From Brachypodium distachyon (Eukaryota; Streptophyta; Magnoliopsida; Poales; Poaceae): a stretch of DNA of 64,000 nt. A program made the translations under genes and the position numbers. Below, piece after piece: positions 1 to 12,062 of the stretch. Numbering within the stretch: position 1 is the stretch's first letter; every line of letters starts with the position of its first letter. The stretch covers positions 44,778,914 to 44,842,913 of the forward strand of contig NC_016132.3 in assembly GCF_000005505.3 (NCBI RefSeq). Direction: 5' to 3'. The notes under the pieces are model-generated. The model had not been told where the DNA came from, made no database searches, and worked only from the letters and a program-made list of their open reading frames with translations.

Positions 1-1713
1 GGTTGTGGTAGTTCTCGCACTCTTCGCAACAACAAGGATTACACTCCACACAATCTAAAATAAAAGAAACATGCACACAATAAACACAACATCCAATACA
101 AAAGCCATGCCATGATGATGCACGCAAAGGTTACTTCTAAAGTACAAAGTTTCGTTTCTGTTTTGAATTTTTTTCAAAAGGTTTGGGAAAATTACACATT
201 AACGAAGAGGTAATTAATATACATGAAACAAGGATAGGGTTTAAATTAAAAGATTGTGTGGTTTTTGCAACATAGAACAAGATTTAAACTTGTATGCCAT
301 TTTTATTCACAAAAAATTTTCTTTTCTGGTCCTAATAGACAGAGAACAAGTTTAAATAATTTTATAGCAAGCTAACATGCTCAAAACTATTTTGAAACAA
401 TTCATTTGAAATTTAAACCACAAATCACCATTCTGTAAATTTCTTCTGACTAAGTTGTTCAAAACTGAAATTAGACAGTGCCAAAATATTCTACAAGTTG
501 TGAAGATTCCAGAAAGGTGCGGAACACAAATTTTGGACAAACGGTTTGAAAGATATGATGCTTTGAAGTTGTAGGGGCCTTTCTGCAAAATTGCATTATC
601 TAATTCGGCCGAATTAAAATAAAATAAAAAGGCCTCGCCACGTGGCAGCGCGGGATAGGCCGGGACCTAGGGTTCCGGCCGGCGGTGCGGGGCGGCGCGG
701 GCAGGCGGCGCGTCTGGCGACGGCGGGTGGCGCAGCGGCGCTCGGGAGGCGCGGCGGAACGCGGCGGCGTGCGGCGCCGGGGAAGACGGCGGACGGCGGC
801 GCAGAGCTTCAAATCGCGGCTAGCTCACATCACTGCGTGCGCAAGGAAGAGAGGAGGAAGGAGATGGGGTCGGCGCGGGCGGAAGCTCACCGGAACGACG
901 GCGAAACGCGAAGAACGGTGACGGCAGCAACGAACTTCGGCGAGCAATTACTTTCTAACCGGTGCGAAAACGGGCGAGCGGTTTGGGGGAAGTGGAGGAG
1001 AAAAGCGAGGGCTTCGGGGTGACGGGCAGGGATTTGGAGGAAACGGCCCGTGTGCGGAGAAATCGGAGGGGAAGTCGTGGGCGACTCGGACTGTGTGTGG
1101 CCGGGAAATTCGGACGGAGGTTGAAGAAGATGTGGGGTCCACCGGTAAGTGAGAGAAGCCGGGCGGTTCGGGCTAGGCCGGTCCGGTTCGATCCGGTCCG
1201 GTCCGGTTTTACCTGTCCGGTCCGGTTTGATCGGTTTTCTTCGGTTTTTCCTTTTCTTTTATCTATTTTCTGTTTTTGAACCTCAAAATTGACTCGAAGC
1301 TCCAAATCACTCCAAATAAAATGCAACAAAATTTGTAAAATCATATTTTCATATGATCTAACTTTTGGAACAAGAATTTCCTCAAAATAAAATATTTAAA
1401 AATACATTTGCCTATAAAATGGCTTTTAGGGCCCTTAGGCTATCGAAACAAATTATTTTTTTCAAAATAATTTCAAAAGCCAATTTATGGGATAGCTTTA
1501 TATATGCGTTAAATCCCTTTTTAAACCAATACCCTCATGGGTTAAAATGCAAATACTCAAAAGCCAGATCAAAGCCCAAATTCAAATAAAAACATTTTTG
1601 CAAAAGGGTTTTCTGGGCAAATTCTTGGGTTTTCAAAGTGATCAAATGCAAGGGTGACATGATGCTTATGATATGCAATGCATATGAAGAGTTTTGAAAA
1701 TTGGGATGTTACA
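1..1713 (-). mobile_element. Truncated LTR of Ty3/gypsy element A (D-type family)
   Basis: The LTR 5' end (TGTAACATCCC on the minus strand) is at 1713 and the LTR runs leftward out of the window. It matches the LTRs of element D (23382 onward and 51791 onward) in order and content: AT-rich start, a run of GGTCCGGTTC-type repeats, a GC-rich block, then an AT-rich part. No polypurine tract lies just right of 1713, so this is the outer edge of a 5' LTR or of a solo LTR, not a 3' LTR beside its internal region. The last bases at 1-54 are the Cys-rich exon-like block described for the other LTRs. It differs from D by a 1-nt indel only outside that block. Confidence 0.85.
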
Positions 1714-1813
1714 ATGGGCAAGACTAGGTATTCTTTTGGAACTGTCGAATTCAATTCTCAGTCGATTTATTGGGTCTACAATAGCCATCCAATTAACGTT
1801 TGACTCTAATCAC

Positions 1814-1970
1814 TGGCGGATCTAGGGGGTGGCCAGGGTGGTCCAGGGACCACCCTGGGATTTTGGGCCCCTTCATGATCATATGAACAACACTAAAAAA
1901 ATAGAAAAAAATAATTTTGATGCTTAATATTACTGTTGGACCACCCTGGATTTCTTGGCTTGGTCCGCCA
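1814..1970. repeat. Small MITE-like inverted-repeat element
   Basis: The ends form a short inverted repeat: TGGCGGATC on the left and GGTCCGCCA on the right, 8 of 9 bases pairing. Inside, 1833-1858 is a perfect hairpin with 12-bp arms (CCAGGGTGGTCC) and a 2-base loop, and the arm unit recurs near 1938-1950. There is no coding capacity. The family and the target duplication could not be settled. Confidence 0.4.
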
Positions 1971-2009
1971 CTAATTTGTATTTTTTTTTGTCTCGTCTTG
2001 GGGTTTGGT

Positions 2010-2260
2010 GGTTGTATTTGCAACGTGATGCAGCAAGAAAATTTACAGTGGCAACACCATGCAACGAGGAAAATTAGGGTGCAATAGGAAAAATTACAGT
2101 CACAGCCCATGCAAAGGGAAAATTTATGGGTGCAATTGGAAAATTACAGCCGCAACTAAGAAAATTACGGTCGCAATCCTATGCAATAGGGAAAATTGCA
2201 GGTGCAACTAAGAAAATTATAGTTGCAATTTCAGGCAACTAAAAAAATTTCAGTTGCAAT
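2010..2260. repeat. Degenerate tandem repeat (GCAAC...GAAAATTAC units)
   Basis: Units of roughly 25-45 bases recur with drift. Each combines GCAAC or GCAAT with GAAAATTA and CAGTTGCAA-like words. No ORF or known element is recognised. Confidence 0.5.
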
Positions 2261-2905
2261 TATGGTGTTTTTTCATTAGCAGACATATCTAAATACGTAC
2301 ACAAAAAAAAGCCCAAAGCCCATACTAATCCGTCAGCCGTCAGGCCAGCCCAACAACGAACCCAGGAGGAGGGGATCGACCGAGGACTTGACGTACACGT
2401 GACAGGATCGATCGGGGGTACTCTCGTAGACTGAGAAACAAAAATTCTCAGTCGACTGAGCTATAGACAGACCCTTTTTTTTACAGCAATCCTATTGGTA
2501 CTTGCAACCAAAAATTCACTCCCAATGGCCACAAGAAGTAAAAAAAAAAACGAATTGTATGGAGGAGGCATTTGTTTCTTCATTCAACTCAACTTCTGGG
2601 CATGAGCGTGTTCATTCTTGCGCTGCAATTTGACTCAGCTACAAGGTAGTTTTGCTTATTCTTACATTACAATTTAATCCAAGATCTAATTATCCAAGAA
2701 AAATCAACAAACGACTGAAATATGCGTGGTTCTTGGAAAACTCTCATGACATACAGCAGCAATCCACTAACAACTCAAATCCATCTAGAAGCACGAAGCA
2801 TCACACCCACGAATCTTGTACACGGCCAAGGAACCAGACTGTAACATACGGGACTCCACAAATGAAGCACTTTTCAGAAGGATGGTACATCGAGCTACTG
2901 ATTCG

Positions 2906-5490
2906 TTACACCTTCTCCTTGGGAGCTTCATCGTTGACGTACGCCAGGAACTCCTTGAGGCGTCGGTTGTAGACGCAGGGCCTCTCCAGGTGCACGAGAT
3001 GCCCCGCCTTGTCTATGCTCTGAAGCGTCGTCTTCTCGCCGAGCTGCCTGCAAACACCAGAGACCATATTTGTGAGTATCTCAGCTCGGGTGCTGAATTC
3101 ACGTTACTCTTTGGATAGCGGTGATGCTGAAAGCCTGAAATCAGAAGAGTCGTGGCTTACTCTTTCATTGTCTTTGCGAGCTCTATGTTGAAGATGTTAT
3201 CGTTCTCTCCCCACAGTAGAAGTATTTTCTGCAGTGCAAATACACAAATGCTTGTCAGAGAAAACCGCATCGCAGATCTGGTGTCAGCCAGATGAGAAGC
3301 ATTTGCTCAACTGAAGTCACTAAATGGATGGCAGGTGCTTTATCCATGAAATGTTATGTGGTTTTCTTTATTCATGAGCTCCATCCCTATTCTAGAAGCT
3401 GGTTTCCGTTTCTGTGATACAAGAACAGGTCATCGGATCGGACGAGAAGATTGAATGCCTTCAACATGTCTCTGTTCATGGCATGAAGTTCAATGCTTCT
3501 GCGCTCCTGAGTGGAGTAGTAATCAATTTGGGTACTAGCAGTACTCCTATTTACAGATATGTCAACCTTTGGATGTGCTGCTGCAGTACGACAAATCGGG
3601 ATATTTGCGCTTTTCAGTAAACTAAGCGAATGTCTCTTTCCAAAACAAATTAAGTAGTTCAACTACTAACAAGGAAAACCGTTAATAGCACACATAGAAA
3701 CATGTGGCGTGTACAATGGGGTGACGTCAGCTAGGGATGTCAACGGCTTGCCAAACGGCGCCGCAAAGCCCGGGAAGTATGTATCCTAGTGTGTTTTGGC
3801 ACCGCGTTCACACACCCTGATGCCTGGCTGCATGCCTGACAGGGGCTAAGCGGACAGTAAACGGTCCTAAGCGGGCCGCCGTTTACATCCCTAACGTCAG
3901 CTTTTTCTTAACGTTGTGACGTAAGATAATTGCTGATGTGAAAGTGAGAGTGATGAAGAAAAAGCATGAGCCTTCTCTTAAATAAGAGAATATCTCTTCA
4001 CAAGAAGGATAACGCAAAGAAAAGACAAATTCTTTATTGTACTAGGTTTCACCTTTTCTTAACATTTATTTGATTAATTTTATTCATTTAAGCATTAATT
4101 TTAAGATGTGACATTAAGAGATGACTTATTGTACAACATGTTTTGTTGTCTTATTTAAATGATGTGGAACACATAAAGGGAAGTCGGCCTTATCAATCAT
4201 TGTACATGCCTTTTTAGCAGTTTGCACTTTATTTTCGCACGGTCCTTTTTTCTCGCGACAATTATAAACCGGACAAAATTAGATATGTCATTGGATTTTA
4301 AAGTCCAAAAGCTAAACGGGGAACTAGGTGGTTGAGCTGAATTGCATCATGCATGCTCGTCGTAGTGCGATCTGCAGCATCGCATGCCAAGCAGCGGGTT
4401 GTGGAGGTGAGTGGAAACCGGAGACTCAAGTGGAGACGATGGAGTGGGTGGACGATCATACCTGTGGCAGAACAGGCACGGTGGCGTCTTTGTTGCTGAC
4501 CACCAAGCCTTCCAGCAGCTCGGCTCTTTCCTTGCGGTTGGTGAACATCACCTGCATGCGCGCGCCAAGCCAGTCAGTGCATGGACGATTGGACCGTCGG
4601 TTGCATGGAGCAGAAATTAACAAACAAATCAGTACTAGTATTAATTAACCTGGAGGTAGTCCTTGTGGATGCGGTCAGGGAACCAGAGCTTCCTGTGGGT
4701 GGCGATGGAGAGCAGCGCCTTGAGGCCCTTGACGGAGTCCGGCAGCAGCAGCTCGGAGGAGGACTTGACGCCGATCCGGTCGAGCGTGACGGAGCTGATG
4801 GAGTCGGTCATGGCGACGACGGAGCCCGACACGACGAGCGACCGCACGAGGTCCGGCCGCGACTCGGCCATCTTGAACGCCACCATCCCGCCGTAGCTGA
4901 ACCCCACCACCGTGCACCGCTCCACGCCCAGCTTCCCCAGCGCCGCCACAAGGCACTCCGCCTGGAACCCCGGCGACCGGTCCGCCGACGGCGACGTCGA
5001 CCCGCCGAAGTACAGCAGGTCCGGGATGTACACGTCGTACTTCTTCGCCAGCACACCAGCCTATGTATACGTATCTACTTAGTTATATAGTAGTTCCTCC
5101 GTTTCTAAATTCTTGTCCTTGTTTTAGTTCAAATTACAGTAGAATTTATGTACAAATTCATTACAGTATTTGGAGAAATTAATTAATTACCTGGAACTGC
5201 CACGTGACAATGCCTTCGGCGGCGAAGCCGTGGACGAGCACGACGGCGGGCCTCGCTTCCTGCTTGCTGGCTCTCGTCTCGCGCTGCTTCTTGGTGTTGG
5301 TCACGGGTGCAGCGGCGGCTTCGGGCGTGATCTCGCGCACGGTGGCCTTGTTCTTGGGGAGCTTGTCCTTGGGCACCCAGAAGCTGATCACCGTGCCGGC
5401 GCCATCCACGTCCACCGTGTGCTGCCGGAGCCCGGCACGCCTCACCAGGAAGTGCAGCAGCGGCTTCTGCGCCTCCACCAGGTTCACCAT
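2906..5490 (-). CDS. Alpha/beta-fold hydrolase, five exons, 336 residues
   Basis: Exons on the minus strand are 5490-5191, 5060-4650, 4551-4462, 3228-3161 and 3047-2906. All introns have GT-AG ends, phases agree, and the 1011-bp CDS ends in TAA at 2906-2908. The protein has the alpha/beta-hydrolase layout: an oxyanion HG motif (VVLVHGF, residues 83-89), a nucleophile elbow VVGFSYGG with Ser155, a probable acid Asp277 in WGEND, and His306 in AGHLVHLERP. The length is typical of plant AB-hydrolase-1 proteins annotated as hydrolase- or ABHD6-like. I see no signal peptide or clear membrane span; residues 50-80 are a low-complexity insert. Intron 3 (1,233 bp) carries a hAT-type MITE. The catalytic set is complete, so the gene may be functional. 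The substrate cannot be inferred. Confidence 0.93.
3732..3893. mobile_element. hAT-type MITE in hydrolase intron 3
   Basis: The 162-bp element has terminal inverted repeats TAGGGATGTCAACGG and CCGTTTACATCCCTA, differing by a base or so. It is flanked by a perfect 8-bp duplication ACGTCAGC (3724-3731 and 3894-3901). An 8-bp duplication with TAGGGATG termini is typical of the hAT superfamily. It is non-coding and therefore non-autonomous. Confidence 0.9.
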
Positions 5491-5598
5491 CCTATGCCTG
5501 CGTTCGTTGACCGGCTAGCTATAGCCTTCGTGTAGTTGTGTGTGTATGAATTAAGCTCCTTGGGTTCTACGTGGAATGCTGCCCTATGGGTGATGGCC

Positions 5599-5605
5599 TT
5601 ATATA
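5599..5605 (-). promoter_or_regulatory. TATA box of the hydrolase gene
   Basis: TATATAA on the minus strand lies about 110 bp upstream of the ATG at 5490, a normal distance for a short plant 5' UTR. It is the only good TATA match close upstream. Confidence 0.7.
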
Positions 5606-8600
5606 AGAGTGGATGGGAAGATGGCTGCTGCAGGTTGCGTCATAAAGATAAACTAAATTTCTAGAAGGCATTCAATTGTTTCCGGTGGTTGCTGCGAGTT
5701 GTTAAACCTGTTTTTCAAGGAACTTCTTCTTTTTTTGACCAAGACCACTACTACTGTACATACAGTACGGTGTTATATAAAGAAACTTTATAATAGCAAT
5801 TTATTTTCTTTTCATCAAAGAGAGAACTATATTGGTCACTCAGGTCTGCATAGCCTTCCGATCGAGTTCCATTTGGCCGTCGATTCTCTTCCTCATAGTA
5901 TCATGGAGAATTTGGAATGTCGGAAATGGCGCCAAGGACTTTTGCAATATTTGGGACGGGGATCGATGCGCTCCTCTTGGTGATTACCTAAATTTTTTTA
6001 CTCAACACAACTCAGGCTTTAAACCGCCAAACAAAACAATGTCGAGTCCACATATATAGCTAGTTGTATGAGCTCGTGGCCTACACCATTTTGTTTTCCT
6101 TTTATATGGCTAAAATTTCCATTCGATAGAATTTCACCAAGGACCTTCAAATCCCAGAGAATGGAGCATTAACAGATTGCTCTACTGAATTATGTTTCAA
6201 GGCGAAGAGAGCGGATAGACAATTAATCAAAGTCTAAAACCGTTGGTGGTCCGTGATCATTCGGTTGCAAGCATCAACCGTTTCACGCAAACACTTTAAC
6301 TTCTTTGAAGCAAAGTCTGAATATAGGATCTCTCCTAATCCGAGGATCACATGTTTGCTTAAATTTAATTTTTTAAAGGGTTTTTCTTTCAATAAATCTA
6401 TTTACTACTCCGTAAAGGACTAGCAAATGCGGAGAGGAACGACATGGGAGAGAGATGCCTTCAGGTGGAGGGGAATCGCCGAATCCGGAAGGGTCACGAC
6501 GGTTTGGGAGATGGCATGGTGGACCTTGATCCGGAGTTTGTTGCCACCTGAGGTCTTCACCATCTTAGAATGACATGCCGTGCCATATTCCAGATTTTTC
6601 AAATTAAACTGTAATAATAGACGCGGCATTGCATTCCAACAGTGTATAGAGACAATATTAATTTAGCTTTCTCCACCCACCGGCAGGATCGCTCCAATTT
6701 ATCCTAGCGTGACTCACCCTTAGTGTCGTGAACTTGGAGCAGTAACTTTCTGTGACCTAAAGGTAATAGGTTCCTCGGATTGGCATCCAGTCGATTGATT
6801 CTTTTTTTTTCTTCATCCGAACTTCCAATTATACGTAGTAATACACCGTTCTCAACAGAAATTGAAATGGCCCTTTTGTGTTCGTCATGAGATTCATGCA
6901 CGTACGACCTCATGCCCAGTAGATTTTAGCCGTTGAACCAACCACGCTGAGCTCACTAATCCAGTCCCAAAGTTTGGTCCAGGCGGCTATAGCTGCTGCT
7001 TCAAAGTCACGAGCAATTAATCCGACTTCAAATTTCCAAATCAAGTAATGTATCACACGCATCATAACGAGATTGGACTGTTGAATTGGACATTAGTATT
7101 TGTAGACCGATTGGCAGGGCCGCTATCTATCAAGCAGTATCAGAGAGCTGCTGAGTACTCCGTGGCGATGTTGTTTAACAATTCTGATCGAGTTAGATGG
7201 GCTGCTCTTGCCTACTCAAAACAACCGCAGGAATGCCGGCCAGCGGTCGCTTTTGCGTGCACGGGAAAGACGACGCGTATTAATTCTCTGCCACGGGAAA
7301 GACGACTTCCTCGTCTACTCAGGAAACTCCGTCGACCAAAGGCACGAAAGCTTTCGCCGGAAGAACAAGTCCCTATGCAGCACACATACCTCTCTGCCAG
7401 CGATGTCAAACTGCTCTGAATCTTAAGTTTTTGGTACCCTGTTTTGTGTACGCTGCAAATTTTTGGTTACCTAATTTTTTTCCTCCACTATTCATAATGA
7501 TTTTGGAGATGCTTTTAGTTTAGAGACTTGTAGTAAAAAAATATATTGAACGGTATCTAATCCATGAAGCACTCCCTCTGTGTTTCTATACATCTACTCG
7601 CCGGAGAGAACACTAAGTACGGATCCTGGCGAATTTACAGACAAAATTATGTGGACGCATTACCTTAAGAACATCTATCTGTAATTTTGGGTGTTTAAAA
7701 AAACAAATTAAGTGAATCCGCCACTGTGTCCAATAGGTAATTAGTTTAGCATCTTGCAAACATTGGAAACTTTCAGCACAAACATGATTACAATAGTGCC
7801 ATGTTGACAATGCATAGCACATCCACCAACTAAATAAGCACCCTTGATGGTTTATAATCCTCAAAATAAAGAATGTTATGAACAATTAGACAAGAAACTC
7901 TCTTTTTTGCGGGTAATTAGACAAGAAAACATGATTAATCAAACCCCATTATATGTACAAAAGCAGAATTAATCAATCTCACAACCCCTAGATGTACAGA
8001 AGTATAATTGTGACAAATTTGTTTCGAATTTTAGACAATCTTTTATATGTATGTGATTTTATATTGAACTCAAGAACTGAAGGTTATATCGTGACTAATT
8101 GATTATAGGTGATATTAGCTTAGTATTTGTAATTAAAATACTAAGCTGGTCTTGACCTAACAGTTGATCACACGTGACATACGCCACATTGTAAACAAAA
8201 GTCAAGTTCACTTGCCGAATTGGTGGATCGGTTGTTTGTACTTATAGGCATGTGTATGCAAAAAATATATTAGTAGGTGGACTTTCGTGATAATAAATCA
8301 TGATGCAAAATTAAAGTTTTACATGATTATTCTATCAATACTCATTAAAGTTTAGATCATTTGAGCTAGTCATTTGTTTTCTACAATACTTTGTAGCAAT
8401 ATCTGATAACATCTTGTTTGGTTTGCTAGCAGGTAATACAGCCATACATGGTGTTAGTAGCCAGGCTTAAAATTTAAGGCCAAGTTCCATGCAATCATTT
8501 TTCTTAGCATTAATATATATACGATCTAAAACCACATAAAACTTCAATATTGTGCCATATTCACAACATGACATACTTCGGAACTTCTAGGTGTAGTGTA

Positions 8601-9036
8601 ATTAGTTAAATTTACTTTTCGTAATGTAAATATTTTTTAGCTCCGACTATATAGCGATGCATTCTGCGAACTTTACTTGAGCATATATGTGTAGTGCGGT
8701 CTACTAATTTTGCGTTTCTAACAACCAATCATGCTCGTGTCATAACACATACAAATGACACCCACACACACCTATCATTTATTTGTTGGGCTTTTGAAAT
8801 AATACAACAATAAATATATATATCTATGTGAGTCAAAATATTATAGATGTACAGAGATACTTCCCATGCATGGGACCCACTAATAACTCATCCCAACAAA
8901 AAATAATAATATGACAGATGGACCTAAGCTTACTACTTAATATCCTCACGATTGAGGAAACAACGAAAAATAAACTTGAGAGGTCGTAAATGTTGATCGT
9001 CTAAGGGAGCTAACACTAACCGCAACATGATTTCAT
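5606..9036. other. AT-rich intergenic DNA, no gene recognised
   Basis: About 3.4 kb with scattered short ORFs only. None shows a known domain, a consistent exon structure or splice-linked partners. The stretch from about 7500 to 9000 is strongly AT-rich. I see no complete transposon ends. Confidence 0.5.
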
Positions 9037-10552
9037 TCAGTAGTCACTAATGTGGGGATAGAATACGTTTGAGGTGGGGTATGATGTTGCTGAAAATGCA
9101 GTAGTCACCCAAGCAAATGAATACAACAAAGGCTCAATAATCTCAAACAAATCCCATTCTTGCTTGGAAGGCTCCCACTTGTAGTTGGCATCCGAAATTG
9201 CATATGATTTCATTCCTTGCCTATATGGAAAAGCAACATTGATCATCTCTTTCTCATCCTTGTACACCCTCAAGCATTCAACTCTTATTGCCTTCCTGCC
9301 AATTGGTTTATAGAGTTGGTTCATGTACTTCATCACAACGTTGAACCACCTCTCATCCTCAACCATTCTGATACAGTAGTCATGGGCAGCAATCATCTTA
9401 GCAATCAACTCCTTGGTTGTAGCCTGATCAAACCCATTAGTTGGAACTGGAAAAGGAAGACCAGAACTACCACTAATTGGTTGGAAGCCAAGGTGTGATT
9501 GTACACTTGCCCTCTGAAGCCTGGCCTTGATTGTGCTACAAGAGTTCTTATGCCGCAAAAGGTGAGAAGTGCTTGAACCTTGTTTGTACGTTAGCAAACT
9601 AGCTTAATATTTACACCTTGCTCTCATCTAGTCACCATTTGGATCATCATCTGATGGCGCCATTATCTTCTTAAAGTACACACAACATTCAGACAACTTC
9701 TTGGATTTGGTAATTTTCACCCCTCCAAATCTCCCCTTTCTCTTCTTCTTTTTCTTTCCATTTTCTAAGCTAAGATCGACAACTTCTTGTTCTACTTCAT
9801 CATATCTAGCATCAGACCCCCTGGTCCTATACCATCCTCAGACATGTCATCATCAAAATCAAAAGAGTTGTTCTCTTCCTCACGTTGTTGGCCCTCTTTC
9901 TCAACCTCTTCCTCTTCCTGTTAATTTTTATTAACAATTTCTCATACAGCAGCAACAAAAAACAGCACAGTAATAACAAACAACATCAAGAACATCATCA
10001 ACAACAAAGAGCAGCATCAAACATCAACAATAACAAACAGCAGCAACTAGAACAACAATAATAACAAACAAATTAACAACAGTAACAATAACAGCACTAC
10101 AACAGTAAATTGACAGCAATAACAACATTTACAGCAGGCATAATAACAACAACCATTTTTCCATACACTAACATCAATGCAAACAAAAGATATATACATT
10201 TTCTATCACATCAAATTGACATGAAACTAACCATTGATAAATTCGATGAAGGTTTGGTCTTCGAGATGCAGCCTGTTGATGTAGACGTACTAGCGGTGGC
10301 CTTGGGGTTGCGTGAAGGGGGAGGAGGTCATCGACGCTGCCCCGACGTTGGTTGCTAAGCCGGCGTGTCGAAGAGGACAATGGAGGGGTTCGACCCTGCC
10401 GGCACCTCTGCCTTCTTCCCCGCCGGCGCCGTCTTCTTCCCCACCCGCGGCTTCGCGGCCTTCCCCTTCTACTTGAAAATCGAGGACAAGGACCTCTCCC
10501 TCTCCATTGTTGTCTCACGGCCGTCACCCGAATCCTCATCGTTCTCCATCAT
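9037..10552 (-). pseudogene. hAT transposase-like (RICESLEEPER type) pseudogene
   Basis: The main open stretch (9597-9037) reads as a BED zinc-finger end (TYKQGSSTSHLLRHKNSC), then the hAT segment KELIAKMIAAHDYCIRMVED and, after a jump, EWDLFEIIEPLLYSFAWVTT with SSYPTSN-like sequence. The middle of the transposase domain is deleted: sequence passes directly from RKAIRVECLRVYKDEK to a later segment. Upstream (about 9600-9917) the first half of the BED finger is still readable, with stops. A GC-rich first exon (start near 10552) has an in-frame stop soon after the start, a GTTAGT donor near 10237 and an acceptor near 9918. It is a decayed transposase or a domesticated-transposase copy, not a functional gene. 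Confidence 0.75.
9947..10200. repeat. AAC/CAA-rich low-complexity repeat
   Basis: Irregular runs of ACAACA, AACAGC and ATAACA units fill the presumed intron of the hAT pseudogene. There is no coding signal. Confidence 0.7.
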
Positions 10553-10672
10553 GATAGCGTGGGCGTGGGCGCATGGTGGTGCTGGTCAGCTGGATCTACA
10601 TGTGTGGCGTAGCTTGACGAGCGGCGACGATGGCAATGGCGGCTAGGGCAGAGGAGGACCGAGGCAGGGGAC

Positions 10673-10688
10673 GGGGGGGGGGGGGGGG
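10673..10688. repeat. Poly-G run (16 G)
   Basis: An uninterrupted run of 16 G lies just upstream of the hAT pseudogene start. It is a mononucleotide microsatellite and a likely sequencing trouble spot. Confidence 0.9.
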
Positions 10689-10869
10689 AAGGAACGAAAG
10701 ACAGAGAGGGGCTCGCGTCGGATTTAGGGCTTACCTAATCGAATCGGGCCGGCGCTTCCCTGGGACAAAAATTCTCGGGCTGTTAAAATTTTCGGGCGTT
10801 CTCAGGCAGCCTGAGCCGAGCTGGGCTCAAATCTGAAAAAAGAACCCATTTAAGCAGCTCGGCCCTGGC

Positions 10870-11270
10870 ATTGTGACGTGGTTATGACTAACCACGTACT
10901 CGACTCGAGTGTACCCACTACGGCCCAGCTGGGTCCCCACAAGGAAGCCTATTAAGACTCCAGGAGTCTACATGCCAAATCTTGCGACTCAAAATAAGAA
11001 ATATTAATTAGAGTATATCTCCTCATTGTAACCGACTTGGACTCTACCTTAGCTAGAAGCCGTCTAGACGCACTCACCGGGAGGGGAAGCCAAGGACACC
11101 CCAACTTAGCTAGAAGCCGTCTAGACGCACTCACCAGATCGAATCTGTGCATCTAGCCTTCGCGGCACCTCCCCCATTGTAATCGACTCATCAATACAAG
11201 ATCATACAAGCAAAACGTAAGGGTGTTACCTCATCGAGGGCCCTGAACCTGGGTAAATCATGTTCCCTGT
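10870..11270 (+). mobile_element. Relic of a small LTR, boundaries uncertain
   Basis: The stretch has the look of a grass gypsy LTR end: CATTGTAATCGACTCATCAA, then ATACAAGATCATACAAGC, a GTGTTACCTC step and CCTGAACCTGGGTAAAT. Two exact 31-bp direct repeats lie inside (11048-11078 and 11105-11135). No matching target duplication or internal region was found, so this is a solo or truncated LTR with estimated limits. Confidence 0.45.
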
Positions 11271-11627
11271 GTCCTTGTTAGCCGACGAGTTCGCCAACAC
11301 ATACACTCAAAAACTTCGCTAGATACAAGTCCACTAATATGGACATTGTCGAAGTCACAATTTCGTCACATTGCATTTGGCGGGCCGAGTTCGCGCCCGA
11401 CCGAGCTGAGCCTGAGCTCAAAAGCTTGGCCCGAACGTCCATGCTGAGTACTATGACCGTATATGTAAGCACCATACACCAAGAATATACGCCACGAATT
11501 GATACATAATTTGTAGTATTTTGACTTACAGCTCCACGGTAAAGTCTGTTGTGTGCATTGATTGATGCAGAGACATGGATTGTTTCCATTTTTTTTAAAA
11601 AGGAAATAAATGATGGGTTTGGCTTTA

Positions 11628-12062
11628 AGTGCAATGACATGGACTCGGCAGCTTTTCTTATGGCTTGCGAAAAGACAATGGATGTATACATATAACCGTC
11701 GCCACCTTAGACGTCTGTCCGTTCATCTCTGCCCCCGAAACGACTCAGAGCATGCTTCTCCAATGCATTTTGGTCCGCCCGATCTCGGATGTATGGACAT
11801 CTTGCGACTAGGCTCAACTTCTGCGACTCTGTCAATGAGCTTTGGGGGCCTGTCAGGTTCAAGAAGGTTCGATCAAATGTTCTCTTACTAGTTGTCTGGA
11901 ACATCCGAAAACGTCGCCACGTTAAGGTCTTTCTCAATGAGGAGGAGGATTGTTTCATAGTTTTAAAGCGTTGCAGGGCAGATCTTTTGCTTCCGTCACA
12001 TAGGTGCAATTCACTTTCTCGCAAGTCCATTCTTTCATATTGGGAATTCTGTCGTCTCACTT
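11628..12062 (+). pseudogene. LINE-like 3' end (zf-RVT-type domain), decayed
   Basis: One frame reads QLFLWLAKRQW...LCPRNDSEHASPMHF...DLGCMDIL, resembling the zinc-binding region that follows reverse transcriptase in plant LINE elements. After a frameshift the text continues as LLLVVWNIRKRRHVKVF and FIVLKRCRADLLL, the usual C-terminal WNIWK-RN...L--C-DDL pattern, and ends at a TAG. The N-terminal endonuclease and reverse transcriptase are not in the window. Recognition is by pattern only. Confidence 0.5.

Larger units (their letters stand above)
1714..2905. other. Intergenic DNA between LTR A and the hydrolase gene
   Basis: No convincing gene is visible. The stretch holds a short MITE-like element (1814-1970), a degenerate GCAAC-type repeat (about 2010-2260) and A/T-rich DNA. 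The last few hundred bases before 2906 are probably the 3' UTR and downstream region of the minus-strand hydrolase. Confidence 0.5.

Noticed and set aside
1753..2455. The identical 13-bp words at 1753-1765 and 2443-2455 as target duplication of a retroposed element
   Set aside because: The enclosed about 680 bp has no poly-A end, no coding relic and no known element. The match may be chance or an old local duplication.
5832..6059. Short ORF with an IWNVGNGAKDF word resembling LINE-type proteins
   Set aside because: Only a handful of residues match and no further LINE domain is found nearby.
7048..7426. Overlapping ORFs of 65-123 codons on both strands
   Set aside because: No domain, no splice partners and no promoter-like context. 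They look like random open frames.
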